The position numbers were made by a program, and so were the translations under genes. 64,000 bases of DNA from Denitromonas iodatirespirans (GTDB lineage Bacteria > Pseudomonadota > Gammaproteobacteria > Burkholderiales > Rhodocyclaceae). This document shows positions 35,996 through 44,987 of the stretch, in pieces. A model generated the notes under the pieces. The model did no database searches. It saw nothing but the letters and a program-made list of their open reading frames with translations, and was not told the origin of the DNA. Every line of letters begins with the position of its first letter. Position 1 is the stretch's first letter. The stretch covers positions 209,349 through 273,348 of the forward strand of contig NZ_JAEKFT010000002.1 of NCBI RefSeq assembly GCF_018524365.1, written 5' to 3'.

Positions 35996-36766
35996 ATGAC
36001 AGCTGCCGTTCCGAATGCCGCCGCGAGTTCCGATGTGATGATCGAACTGCGCGGGGTAAACAAGTGGTATGACAAATTCCATGTCCTGAAGGACATCAAC
36101 CTGCAGGTCGCCAAGGGCGAGCGCATCGTGGTGTGCGGGCCGTCGGGCTCGGGTAAGTCGACCATGATCCGCTGCATCAATCGCCTCGAAGAGCACCAGA
36201 AAGGGCAGATCATCGTCGACGGCACCGAGCTGACCTCCGACCTGCGCCAGGTCGAGACCATCCGCAAGGAAGTCGGCATGGTGTTTCAGCACTTCAACCT
36301 GTTTCCGCATCTGACCGTGCTCGAGAACCTCGCGCTGGCACCGATGTGGGTGCGCAAGACGCCGCGCAAGGAAGCCGAGGCGCTCGGTATGCAATACCTG
36401 GAACGGGTGAAGATCCCCGACCAGGCCAAGAAATACCCCGGCCAGCTCTCCGGCGGCCAGCAGCAGCGCGTGGCGATCGCCCGCAGCCTGTGCATGAACC
36501 CGCGCATCATGCTGTTCGACGAGCCGACCTCCGCGCTCGACCCCGAGATGATCAAGGAAGTGCTGGACGTGATGATCGAGCTGGCCGAGTCCGGCATGAC
36601 CATGATGTGCGTGACGCACGAGATGGGCTTCGCCAAGACGGTGGCCGACAAGGTCATCTTCATGGACCGCGGTCAGATCGTCGAGAGCAACCCGCCCGAG
36701 GAGTTCTTCACCAACCCGCAGAACGAGCGCACCAAGCTCTTCCTCAGCCAGATCCTCAATCACTGA
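35996..36766 (+). CDS. aapP: Amino-acid ABC transporter ATP-binding protein (AapP-like)
   Basis: A 256-residue ATPase with Walker [11 protein letters not shown]-loop [16 protein letters not shown], signature LSGGQQQR, Walker [14 protein letters not shown] and the switch histidine in VTHEMGF. These are standard for polar amino-acid importers. A second ATG two codons upstream (35990) is equally in frame; CTGGAG suits the one chosen. With its three upstream genes it makes a full importer for glutamate and other L-amino acids; the ligand range is inferred from family. Confidence 0.94.
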   Translation: MTAAVPNAAASSDVMIELRGVNKWYDKFHVLKDINLQVAKGERIVVCGPSGSGKSTMIRCINRLEEHQKGQIIVDGTELTSDLRQVETIRKEVGMVFQHFNLFPHLTVLENLALAPMWVRKTPRKEAEALGMQYLERVKIPDQAKKYPGQLSGGQQQRVAIARSLCMNPRIMLFDEPTSALDPEMIKEVLDVMIELAESGMTMMCVTHEMGFAKTVADKVIFMDRGQIVESNPPEEFFTNPQNERTKLFLSQILNH

Positions 36767-36793
36767 CCGCCCCCAGGGTCGAGTTTCGCCCGG

Positions 36794-36812
36794 CCGGCGC
36801 AGCCTGCGCCGG
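36794..36812 (+). terminator. Possible terminator of the amino-acid ABC operon
   Basis: CCGGCGCA pairs with TGCGCCGG around a three-base loop 28 bases after the aapP stop. It is followed by GCATTGCT rather than a true T-run. Confidence 0.4.
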
Positions 36813-36925
36813 GCATTGCTAGAATGCAGGCATCCCCAGGCGGGCGCCCCGGGCCATCCGAGGCGCCCGCCGTCATTCATGGTCCGGCAGGGACGTTGTC
36901 GGTCCCGACACCGTTGGCTGTTCCC

Positions 36926-37531
36926 ATGAGTCAAATCGCCTTGCTGCCCCTGTTTCCCCTCAACGCCGTGCTGTTTCCCGGTGGCCTCCTGCCGCTGCGA
37001 ATCTTCGAGCCGCGCTACATGGACATGATTGCCGAATGTCTGCGCCTCAAGACCACCTTCGGCGTCTGCCTGATCGTGGCCGGCAGCGAAACCGGCGAGG
37101 CCGCCGTGCCGCACACGGTGGGCACCGAGGCGCGGGTGCTGGCGGCCGATGCCGATTCGATCGACGAGGTGAATATCGTGGTGGTCGGCGAGCGGCGCTT
37201 CCGGCTGCGCGACCACAGCGTCGACGGCCTGCAACTGTTGTCCGGCGAGGTGGACTGGCTGCCGCCGATCGCGCCCAGGCCGGTGCCCGCCGCGCAGGCC
37301 AATCTGATCCCGCTGCTCGAGCGCATCGTTCGCGACCTGGGCGAGCGCATCCCGGCGCCGCACCGCTTCGACGACGCCGAGTGGGTGGGCGCGCGCTATG
37401 CCGAAGTGCTGCCCATCTCGCTGCTGGCGCGCCAGAAGCTGCTGGAGCTGGACGACGTGATCAGCCGCCTGGAAATCATCCAGCAATACCTCGATCAGCG
37501 CGACCTGCTGACGCCGCCCGGCGTGGCATAG
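36926..37531 (+). CDS. LON peptidase N-terminal-domain protein
   Basis: A 201-residue cytoplasmic protein consisting of the Lon substrate-binding domain alone: IALLPLFPLNAVLFPGGLLPLRIFEPRYMDM at the start and ISRLEIIQQYL near the end. There is no ATPase or peptidase domain. Such stand-alone proteins are common in betaproteobacteria and their role is unclear. Its last 37 bases overlap the 3' end of mutY on the other strand. Confidence 0.88.
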   Translation: MSQIALLPLFPLNAVLFPGGLLPLRIFEPRYMDMIAECLRLKTTFGVCLIVAGSETGEAAVPHTVGTEARVLAADADSIDEVNIVVVGERRFRLRDHSVDGLQLLSGEVDWLPPIAPRPVPAAQANLIPLLERIVRDLGERIPAPHRFDDAEWVGARYAEVLPISLLARQKLLELDDVISRLEIIQQYLDQRDLLTPPGVA

Positions 37532-38562
37532 CGCGACAGCAGCGTGCGCACTGGGGCGGGCAGGGCTTGATCGGCCAGGGTGCCGACCGGCACCCACTGC
37601 TGGGCGGCGCCAAGCTGTGCCGCGGTATCGACCGGCAGGTCGACCAACTGCGGATGGATGTCCAGCACGAAGTGGGTGAAGGTATGACGCAGCGGCTCGG
37701 CCGCGATGATGTCGGCACACACCCCGAAACGCGTCATCAACCAGTCGGCGACGCTCTCGCCCTCCACCTCCGGCAGCCCCAGCAAGCCGCCCCAGATGCC
37801 TTTGGGCGGCCGCTGTTCGAGCAGCACATGGGCGCCGCGCCGGATGATCGCCAGCCGCGCCTGGCGCAGTGGCGGGCGTTTGCGCGGGCGCGCAGCGGGC
37901 AGCTCGCGTTCGCGGCCGGTGCGCTGGGCCACGCAGTCGTCGGACAGCGGGCAGGCCGCGCAGCGCGGCGTGCCGCGCACGCACACCGTGGCACCCAGAT
38001 CCATCTGCGCCTGAATGTAGTCGCCGATGCGCGCCGCCGGCAGCAGCGACTCGGCCAATGCCCACAGCTGTTTTTCCACCGGCAGGCTGCCCGGGAAACC
38101 CTCGATACCGAAGACCCGGCACAGCACCCGCTTGACGTTGCCGTCGAGGATCGCTGCGCGCTCGCCCTGCGAGAAGGCGGCGATGGCCGCCGCCGTGGAG
38201 CGGCCGATGCCCGGCAGCGTGGCGATCTCGGCGGCGGTGGCCGGAAAGCGCCCGCCATGCTCCGCCATGATCGTGCGCGCACAGGCGTGCAGGTTGCGCG
38301 CCCGGGCGTAGTAGCCCAGCCCGCTCCACAGCGCCATCACCGCCTCCATCGGCGCCGCGGCGAGCGCCGCCAGGTCGGGAAAGGCGGCCAGGAAGCGCGC
38401 GTAATAGGGAATCACCGTGTCCACCTGGGTCTGCTGCAGCATGATCTCCGACAGCCAGATGCGGTAGGGGTCGCGGGTATTCTGCCAGGGCAGGTCGTGG
38501 CGGCCGCTGTGGCGGTGCCAGTCGAGCAGACGGGGGGCGAAAGTGGCGATCGGATCGGTCAT
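37495..38562 (-). CDS. mutY: A/G-specific adenine glycosylase
   Basis: MutY removes adenine mispaired with 8-oxoguanine. The 355-residue protein has the helix-hairpin-helix region (EIATLPGIGRSTAAAIAAF, residues about 110-130) with the catalytic aspartate in AAILDGNVKRVL. The iron-sulfur cysteines lie in CVRGTPRCAACPLSDDC, and the C-terminal NUDIX-like 8-oxoG-recognition domain has IWGGLLGLPE. The start is the ATG at 38562, in line with MutY lengths; the frame is open further upstream. Confidence 0.94.
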   Translation of the reverse strand: MTDPIATFAPRLLDWHRHSGRHDLPWQNTRDPYRIWLSEIMLQQTQVDTVIPYYARFLAAFPDLAALAAAPMEAVMALWSGLGYYARARNLHACARTIMAEHGGRFPATAAEIATLPGIGRSTAAAIAAFSQGERAAILDGNVKRVLCRVFGIEGFPGSLPVEKQLWALAESLLPAARIGDYIQAQMDLGATVCVRGTPRCAACPLSDDCVAQRTGRERELPAARPRKRPPLRQARLAIIRRGAHVLLEQRPPKGIWGGLLGLPEVEGESVADWLMTRFGVCADIIAAEPLRHTFTHFVLDIHPQLVDLPVDTAAQLGAAQQWVPVGTLADQALPAPVRTLLSRYATPGGVSRSR

Positions 38563-38670
38563 GGTGGGGTTCAAGGTCGACGGCGGCGAACCGGCGGGCG
38601 ATAATCGGCGGCTTCGAACAAGAAAACGGCCGGCATTTTCCGGCAAGCCCCGACCTCTGGTGACCTGAGA

Positions 38671-39162
38671 ATGAGTCAACACAACAACACGCCGGACGCC
38701 CGCGCCCTGCGTGATTCCCTGGCCATGTTCGCCACCGGCATCACGGTGGTGACGGCGCGCGCACCCGATGGTACGCCGATCGGCCTGACCGTCAATTCCT
38801 TCAACTCGGTCTCGCTCGAACCGCCGCTGATTGTCTGGTCGCTGGCCAATCACCTGCCGAGCATCGATGTGTTCGTCGGCTGCGAATACTACGCGATCAA
38901 CGTGCTGGCGCATGATCAGCAGCACCTGTCGCAACGCTTCGCCACGCGCGACATCGACAAGTTCGCCGGCCTCAACTGTCGCGACGGCCTGGGCGGCGCG
39001 CCGCTGCTCGACGGCTGCAGTGCCTGGTTCGAATGCCGCAACACCGTTCGCCATGCCGGCGGCGACCATGTCATCTTCGTGAGCGAAGTGGTGCGCCACG
39101 ATCGCAATCCGCACGAGCCGCTGATCTACTTCGGTGGCCGTTACCGCCATCTCGCGCCGTAG
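38671..39162 (+). CDS. Flavin reductase-family protein
   Basis: A 163-residue FMN-binding split-barrel protein. RDSLAMFATGITVVTARAPDGTPIGLTVNSFNSVSLEPPLIVWSLA is the flavin-reductase signature, followed by YYAINVLAHDQQHLSQRFA and HVIFVSEV. Such proteins supply reduced flavin to two-component monooxygenases or act alone. No oxygenase partner is adjacent. It is divergent from mutY and convergent with the AraC gene. Confidence 0.9.
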   Translation: MSQHNNTPDARALRDSLAMFATGITVVTARAPDGTPIGLTVNSFNSVSLEPPLIVWSLANHLPSIDVFVGCEYYAINVLAHDQQHLSQRFATRDIDKFAGLNCRDGLGGAPLLDGCSAWFECRNTVRHAGGDHVIFVSEVVRHDRNPHEPLIYFGGRYRHLAP

Positions 39163-39191
39163 ACACCGGCCAGCAGGGCGGGCCTCCGGGT

Positions 39192-40127
39192 TCAACGGCC
39201 GACGGCGGGCAGGCGCTGTTCGCGTCGCCGCGCTTCGCCCGGCCCGTAACCCATCACGCGTTTGAACGCCCGTGCAAAGGCGGCCTCCGAGCGGTAGCCG
39301 CAGCGCTCGGCCACTTCCGGCGTGCCGACGTTCTCTTCATTGAGCAGGTGATGGGCGTGCAGCATGCGCCACTCGGTGAGCAGATCGATCGGCCCGCGGC
39401 CGAGCGCCTCGCGAAAGCGCTGGGCAAAGCCGGAGCGTGACAGATGGGCCTTTTGCGCCAGCTCGGCGACCGTCCACGGCCGCTCCGGCTCGGCCAGCAT
39501 GGCGGTCAGCGCCGGATGCAGGCGCGGATGCGAGAGCGCCGCCGACAGGCCGGTGGCCGGTGTCGGGGTGCGCGTCATGCCCTCGCGCAGCACATACAGC
39601 AACAAGGTTTCGGCCAGGCGCAGCAGCAGCGGATCGGTGTCCGGTGTCGGACGCGCGGCCTCCTGGAACAGCAACCGGGTCAGGCAGGCCAGGGGTTCGG
39701 TGTCGGCCGAGACCACCAGCGCCCCCGGCAGCGTTCCGCGCAGCAGCCGACGGGTGGCCGGGTCGACATCCAGATACCCGCAGATCAGCGCCGTGCCGCC
39801 ATCCGCATCGTCCAGCGGCGCGGTCGCGAGCACCTCGGTCTGGCCGAAGCGCGGCCTGATGTCGGCCCGCTCGGCGAGCACATGGGCGCTGTCCCAAGGC
39901 AGGATCAGCACATCGCCCGGATCGAGCCGCCGCGGGGCGGCATCGGGCAGATGCAGCCAGCTGTGGCCCGCGCCGACGATATGAAAGCTCATTCGGCCGC
40001 GGCCCGAGGTGTCGATGTTCCAGCGCCCGCAGACCTGGCTGCGAAAGCTCACCTCGACACGCGGCACCAGGCGGCGCAGCAGGGCGTCGATCGGGGTGTC
40101 GCGCGGCCGGGTCGGCAGTTCGTCCAT
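39192..40127 (-). CDS. AraC-family transcriptional regulator with cupin sensor domain
   Basis: A 311-residue regulator. The N-terminal cupin_6 domain (WNIDTSGRGRMSFHIVGAGHSWLHL, residues about 35-190) joins a C-terminal double HTH (TVAELAQKAHLSRSGFAQRFREALGRGP and VAERCGYRSEAAFARAFKRVMGYGPGE). It starts at the ATG following AGGAGACCCGGT. Cupin AraC proteins usually control a neighbouring oxidoreductase or efflux gene; here the flavin reductase is the nearest candidate (inference). Confidence 0.9.
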   Translation of the reverse strand: MDELPTRPRDTPIDALLRRLVPRVEVSFRSQVCGRWNIDTSGRGRMSFHIVGAGHSWLHLPDAAPRRLDPGDVLILPWDSAHVLAERADIRPRFGQTEVLATAPLDDADGGTALICGYLDVDPATRRLLRGTLPGALVVSADTEPLACLTRLLFQEAARPTPDTDPLLLRLAETLLLYVLREGMTRTPTPATGLSAALSHPRLHPALTAMLAEPERPWTVAELAQKAHLSRSGFAQRFREALGRGPIDLLTEWRMLHAHHLLNEENVGTPEVAERCGYRSEAAFARAFKRVMGYGPGEARRREQRLPAVGR

Positions 40128-40199
40128 ACCGGGTCTCCTTGGTGGCACGCCATCGGCATGACGCACTCACCGCAGCAGACCCGACGAGGCCGCGCAGGC

Positions 40200-41003
40200 T
40201 TACATCGGCGCGCCCCCTTTTCTGCGCCGGCGCATCCAGCCCGCCATGCCGAGACCGCCGGCGAGCAAGGCCAGCGTGGTCGGCTCGGGCACTTCGGTGA
40301 TGGTGATGCGCGCCACCTGATAGCCGTCGGCGGTGAAATCGGCATTGGTGAAGGCGGTGAGGATCGGCCCGCCCGGGATGAAGCCGCCGTGCAGCGCGAC
40401 CACGCCATTTTCCGGCGTGCCGGTATCGGCGACCGTCTGGCCGAGCAGGGCAGTGCTCGAGCTGGCTTCGTCGTTGACCTCCGTGCCGGCGTCCCACACC
40501 TGCGAGCCGAGGATGACGATGCTCTGCCCGATCACGCCGCCGCTGCCGCGTACCTGGTAGGCCAGCGGGTTGCCGTTGCCGATGAAGGCATCGTTGCTGG
40601 GCACCACCATCGAGGCGAAGCTCAGGTACAGATCGGTGGCGCCGACCCCCAGGTCGAGCACGATCTCGCCGCTGCCGCCAGGGCCGAACAAGGGCGGCGA
40701 TCCGGGACCGATGCCAGGGCCGACCACCACACCCTGCACACCGCTGGAAAACAGGCTGCTGAGCGGGCCGGGATTGCCATCCTCGGCCAAGCGTTCCAGC
40801 GCCGCGCTGGCCGGCGCCCCGGCGTCGAACAGATCGAAGCTGCCGTCGTGCACCCCGACCCACATCGGCGTGAGTACCGTGCCGTTGGCCGGCGCGAGAT
40901 TCTCGACGGTGATCTTGATGAGCGCGGCATGGGCCGCCGGTGCGGCGATCAGGGTGCCGCCGGCGAAGGCCGCCAGTGCGGCGAGGCGAAGCGAAGGGGT
41001 CAC
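40200..41003 (-). CDS. Spondin-domain protein with PEP-CTERM sorting signal
   Basis: A 267-residue exported protein. The signal peptide ends APAAHA. The body (LIKITVENLAPANGTVLTPMWVGVHDGSFDLFDAG) has the start typical of bacterial spondin_N-domain proteins. The C-terminus is VPEPTTLALLAGGLGMAGWMRRRRK, the PEP-CTERM signal: VPEP, a hydrophobic helix and an arginine cluster. It should be cut and anchored or released by an exosortase, found with exopolysaccharide loci elsewhere. GTG at 41003 follows AGGAGACACC and gives a clean signal peptide; no ATG start fits. Confidence 0.85.
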   Translation of the reverse strand: MTPSLRLAALAAFAGGTLIAAPAAHAALIKITVENLAPANGTVLTPMWVGVHDGSFDLFDAGAPASAALERLAEDGNPGPLSSLFSSGVQGVVVGPGIGPGSPPLFGPGGSGEIVLDLGVGATDLYLSFASMVVPSNDAFIGNGNPLAYQVRGSGGVIGQSIVILGSQVWDAGTEVNDEASSSTALLGQTVADTGTPENGVVALHGGFIPGGPILTAFTNADFTADGYQVARITITEVPEPTTLALLAGGLGMAGWMRRRRKGGAPM

Positions 41004-41406
41004 GACGGTGTCTCCTGGTTGTCGGAATCGGTATCCGCCGGGCACCTGCCCGAGGGAAGACACTGTCAATCTAGAGAGCCGGGTCGGCCAGCGCCATGCG
41101 CCTGCGTCCACGGTTTATGACCGCAGGTACGCGAAAACCGGTGATGGGCGTCGAAGATGCAGGGGGGCGCGATACGAAGCAATACACTGATCCCAAGCCA
41201 TTGCTTGAAAACGCTTCGTTCGGTCTGTCCAACGAAAGTTATCTACGACGTATCGCCCCCCTTGCTTGAGGAGGATGCCCACCGAATTTCTTGGCGAAAT
41301 CGTCGACTATCTTTGCGGTCGGCATGTCTTGCCGGAATTGCCCGAGAGGCTGGGTTCCCACGCGTTTCTATGTGGGAACCCAGCCTCCTGGCTCACGGCG
41401 TGCCGC
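41004..41406. other. Junction region between core genome and catabolic island; inverted repeats, no gene seen
   Basis: TGCAGGGGGGCGCGATACG (41158-41176) is answered by CGTATCGCCCCCCTTGC (41249-41265) in inverse orientation, about 107 bp in all. Next comes a perfect 15-bp hairpin, AGGCTGGGTTCCCAC / GTGGGAACCCAGCCT (41347-41361 with 41372-41386), without a T-run. Reading frames here are short and unlike known proteins. Confidence 0.5.
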
Positions 41407-43896
41407 TCAAGGGCGTTGTCGGATGTCGACGCAGCCGACTTCACAGTGGGCGGGGCCATCGTCGCCGGCCGGCCATCTCGCCGATGGCCGGTTGATCGTG
41501 TCAGGCCGCACTTGCTTAGCGTTCCCGGCGGTGGGGGGCAGGAAGTAGGCGAGCGCAGGCAGTAACACGAGCGCGCCGAACATGTTCCACAAGAACATGA
41601 AGGCGAGCAGTAAGCCCATGTCGGCCTGGAACTTGATCGGGCTGAATACCCAGGTCGTCACGGCAATGCCGAGCGTCAGTCCGGTCAGGATGACGATCTT
41701 GCCGGTGGACTGCAGGGCGCGGTAGTACGCCTCGGACAAGCTCATGCCTTCGCGCAGGCGTGCCATGACCACGCTCAGGATATACAACGCATAGTCGATG
41801 CCGATGCCTACGCCGAGCGCGATCACCGGCAGCGTTGCGACCTTCACGCCCATCCCGAGCGCCACCATCAGCGCTTCTGCAAGAACGGATGTGAGCAGCA
41901 GCGGAACGATCGCGACCACCACGGCTCGCCAGGAGCGGAAGGCGACGAAGGCCATCAAAACGACTGTTCCGTAAACCAGCCAAAGCATCGTGCGTGAGGC
42001 TTGCCGCACAACGATGTTGGTCGCGGCGTCGATGCCGGCCGAACCTGCGGCCAGCAGGAACTGCCCGTCCTCACTGTCGTTGGCTTTCGCAAAAGCCTCG
42101 ACATGATTGACCACGCTTGCCAGTGTCTCGGCCCGGTGGTCGCTGAGGAACACGTACATCGTCAAAAGGCTGCAGGCGTCGTTGTACAGGCCGCGAGGCG
42201 CATTTGCGGTGATCGTGTTGACCATATCCTGGTTGGGCAGCATCTCGTACCACCTGGGATTGCCCTCGTTCAGGCCTGTGAGCACACGACGGTTCAGGAG
42301 CGCCAGGGTGTTGGTGGATTCGACCCCGGGCAGCTGCCGCAACTGCCATTCAAGCTCGTCGACCTTGAGTACCGTCTCCACATTGGAGCAATACCCAGCC
42401 GGTGTCTTCACCATCACCGCCAGCACATCGCTGGAAGCGCCGTAGGAGGCATTCACGAAGGCCACGTCGCGGTTGTAGCGGCTGTCGGCGCGCAGCTCCG
42501 GTGCGCCAGGATCCAGGTCGCCGACCGCCAAGTGGGTGCTCACGGCGGCACCCGCGATCAACAACCCGGCACCCGCGGCTACGGTGGCCCCGGCCCAGCG
42601 TCGCGTTGTGAACCGGTCGAGCAGGGTCCACACCGGGTGGCGCGCCACGCCACGCGCACTGGCCGCTTCTGCGCGCAGGCTGCGGGCCGCCGCTGCCGGG
42701 CTCACGCCAGTGTATGAGAGCAGGATCGGCAGCAGGATGAGGTTGGTGAAGATCAGCGCCGCCACGCCGATCGACGCTGCGATCGCGAGTTCGCGGATGG
42801 CCTGGATGTCGATGACCAACAGCACGGCGAAGCCCGCCGCGTCTGTGAGCAGGGCGGTGAGGCCCGCGAGAAAGAGGCGCCTGAAGGTATACCGTGCGGC
42901 CACGAGCCGGTGCGTGCCGCGCCCGATGTCCTGCATGATGCCGTTCATCTTCTGCGCGCCGTGGCTCATGCCGATGGCGAACACCAGGAATGGCACGAGA
43001 ATGGAGTACGGGTCGAGCGTGAAGCCCAGCGTCGGCAGTAGCCCGAGCTGCCACACTACGGCGACCATCGAGCTGGCAACCACCAGCAGTGTCGAGCGCA
43101 GGCATCGGGTGAACCAGAACAACATGGCCGCCGTGATGGCCACGGCCAATGCGAAGAACGTCAGGACTTCGAGCACACCATCGATGAGATCGCCCACCAG
43201 CTTGGCGAAGCCGGTGATATGTATGGTGACGCCTTGAGCCTGGTACTTGGTGCGCAGATCTTCCAGCGATTGAGCAAGTGCGCCATAGTCCAGCGGTTGG
43301 CCCTCGGTATCTTTCGACATCAAAGGCACGAACACGACGCTGGATTTCGCATCCAGCGCGACGAGTTGACCAAGTTCTCCGGAACGGGCGACGTTGGTGG
43401 CAAGTCCTTGCAGGCTGGCGGGCGAACCGTCGTAGCCGTCGGGGATCACCGGGCCGCCTTCCAGGCCGTCTTCGGTCACGCCCGTCCAGCGCGTCGACGG
43501 GGTCCAAAGGCTCTTCATCTGGCGGCGAGCGACGCCGGGTAGCTGGAATATCTCGTCGTTGATCTTGCGCAGCGTCTCCATGTATGCCGCGTCGTAGATC
43601 GATCCTTCGGGATTGGCCACGACCACGCGCACCGCATTGCCCAGACCGTGCAATTCGTTCTGGTGCGCCAGGAAGTTGACGATGTACGCGTGCGACGCGG
43701 GAATCGTCTTTTCGTAGCTCGCGGTGACGCGCAGCTTGGTCGCCTGCCATCCGAGTATGAGCGTGACCAGCAGGCACAGCGCAATCACGATGCCCCGGCG
43801 GTTGAAGATGGCACGCTCGACGATGGAGCCTGAGTTGCGGTCGAAGTCAGCCAGATCCCGGACGACCGGGCTTGCGCCAGCGTTCAGATTGCTCAT
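41407..43896 (-). CDS. RND-superfamily (MMPL/HAE3-type) transporter permease
   Basis: An 829-residue inner-membrane permease. One N-terminal helix (GIVIALCLLVTLILGWQA) is followed by a periplasmic domain, five helices containing the motif FALAVAITAAMLFWF and PFLVFAIGMSHGAQKMNG, then a repeat of the same layout (VALGVGIGIDYALYILSV). This is the single-chain RND exporter type found with DUF1329/DUF1302 proteins. It overlaps the upstream YCF48-like gene by four bases, so it ends a tightly coupled export operon. The cargo is unknown; relatives move hydrophobic compounds. Confidence 0.9.
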   Translation of the reverse strand: MSNLNAGASPVVRDLADFDRNSGSIVERAIFNRRGIVIALCLLVTLILGWQATKLRVTASYEKTIPASHAYIVNFLAHQNELHGLGNAVRVVVANPEGSIYDAAYMETLRKINDEIFQLPGVARRQMKSLWTPSTRWTGVTEDGLEGGPVIPDGYDGSPASLQGLATNVARSGELGQLVALDAKSSVVFVPLMSKDTEGQPLDYGALAQSLEDLRTKYQAQGVTIHITGFAKLVGDLIDGVLEVLTFFALAVAITAAMLFWFTRCLRSTLLVVASSMVAVVWQLGLLPTLGFTLDPYSILVPFLVFAIGMSHGAQKMNGIMQDIGRGTHRLVAARYTFRRLFLAGLTALLTDAAGFAVLLVIDIQAIRELAIAASIGVAALIFTNLILLPILLSYTGVSPAAAARSLRAEAASARGVARHPVWTLLDRFTTRRWAGATVAAGAGLLIAGAAVSTHLAVGDLDPGAPELRADSRYNRDVAFVNASYGASSDVLAVMVKTPAGYCSNVETVLKVDELEWQLRQLPGVESTNTLALLNRRVLTGLNEGNPRWYEMLPNQDMVNTITANAPRGLYNDACSLLTMYVFLSDHRAETLASVVNHVEAFAKANDSEDGQFLLAAGSAGIDAATNIVVRQASRTMLWLVYGTVVLMAFVAFRSWRAVVVAIVPLLLTSVLAEALMVALGMGVKVATLPVIALGVGIGIDYALYILSVVMARLREGMSLSEAYYRALQSTGKIVILTGLTLGIAVTTWVFSPIKFQADMGLLLAFMFLWNMFGALVLLPALAYFLPPTAGNAKQVRPDTINRPSARWPAGDDGPAHCEVGCVDIRQRP

Positions 43897-44987
43897 GGCG
43901 TCACTCCGGAGAGGTTGGCTGGCGCGGAGAATCGCTTCGCGCCTGTCATGCCCACAGCCAGCAGAGCGCCCTTCGGCAGCGACACGAGTGCGGAAGTGGG
44001 CGGAAGTGGTGCCGCGTGCAGCACATGCAGCCGCTCATCGTTGCCCACGCTGACCAGTTGCCCTGCCTGGTTGACCAGGACGACACGGTCGCTGCCAACG
44101 ACCGTGGCGCCCACGAACGAGGCCGGCGCAGCGCCTTCGAGTCGGGACCAAGTGGCGCCCTTGTTGCTTGAGCTAAAAGCATGGCCGCGCAAGCCTGCCG
44201 CGATCACTGTGCCGTTGCTCGTGACCGCCAGGGCGAACCAGCTGCCTTCGTACGGGCTTTGCAGGCGGTGGAAGTTTTTTCCCCTGTCGTCGGAGCGCAG
44301 CAGCAAACCTTGTTCGCCCGCGATGTAGATCGCGTCACCGTCGCGCTCGACGGCGTTGAGGTGCAGCCCCTTCGGGTTGTCCAGACGCCCCATGATGCTG
44401 GTCCAGGTGGCACCGCCGTCGGTCGACTCAAATATCAATCCGTACGCACCGACCACCAGTACGTGTTGCGTGTCGAACGCGAGAATGCCCATCAGGGGCT
44501 TGTCAGGCCCGTCATCGACCAACCACTGTGCCGCCTTGATCCGGCGAGCGTCCTGGCTTCGGCTCGCCTCGGCGAGCGAGGCTTGCGCGAGCGAGCGTCC
44601 GTCAGCCTGCCGCGACCAGGTCTCGCCGCCATCCGAAGTACGCAGGATGACGCCGGCGTGCCCGACGGCCCAGCCGGTGTGTTCATCCGCGAAACGCACT
44701 GCGGCCAGGCTCACGCTGGTAGGTACCGCGCGAGCCTGTCGCCAAGTCACCCCTTGATCGTCCGAAAGGATGATCAAACCGCGTTCGCCGACGGCTGCCA
44801 GGCGCCCCCCCGCCTGGCTGGCTGCCAGCAGCACAGCGTGCTCCGGTGCTCTCACTGTGAGGGCCGCGCGTTCGATCGCCGGCGGCACATTCGCCCCCGG
44901 GAAGGCTGGTAGCCCAAGCAATGTGCCTGCTGCGAACAGCACGGCGCGTGCAGTCACGTGTCCCAGCATCTCAACGCACGCCTTCAC
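43893..44987 (-). CDS. YCF48/HCF136-like beta-propeller protein
   Basis: A 364-residue exported protein with a signal peptide (to about residue 30). Repeated BNR/YCF48 blades are visible: ILSDDQGVTWRQA, LRTSDGGETWSRQ, FESTDGGATWTSI, LLRSDDRGKNFHRL and FSSSNKGATWSRL. These make a seven-bladed propeller, probably in the periplasm. Such proteins recur between DUF1329 and RND permease genes and probably help assemble or link the export complex. Its start overlaps the DUF1329 stop by 17 bases. Confidence 0.87.
   Translation of the reverse strand: MKACVEMLGHVTARAVLFAAGTLLGLPAFPGANVPPAIERAALTVRAPEHAVLLAASQAGGRLAAVGERGLIILSDDQGVTWRQARAVPTSVSLAAVRFADEHTGWAVGHAGVILRTSDGGETWSRQADGRSLAQASLAEASRSQDARRIKAAQWLVDDGPDKPLMGILAFDTQHVLVVGAYGLIFESTDGGATWTSIMGRLDNPKGLHLNAVERDGDAIYIAGEQGLLLRSDDRGKNFHRLQSPYEGSWFALAVTSNGTVIAAGLRGHAFSSSNKGATWSRLEGAAPASFVGATVVGSDRVVLVNQAGQLVSVGNDERLHVLHAAPLPPTSALVSLPKGALLAVGMTGAKRFSAPANLSGVTP

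Noticed and set aside
41004..41406. Left attachment site matching the tRNA-Gly 3' end
   Set aside because: I looked for a copy of the tRNA end (AGCGGGTGAAGGGAATCGAACC) at the left edge of the island and saw none; no integrase gene is present either, so tRNA-mediated integration remains unproven.
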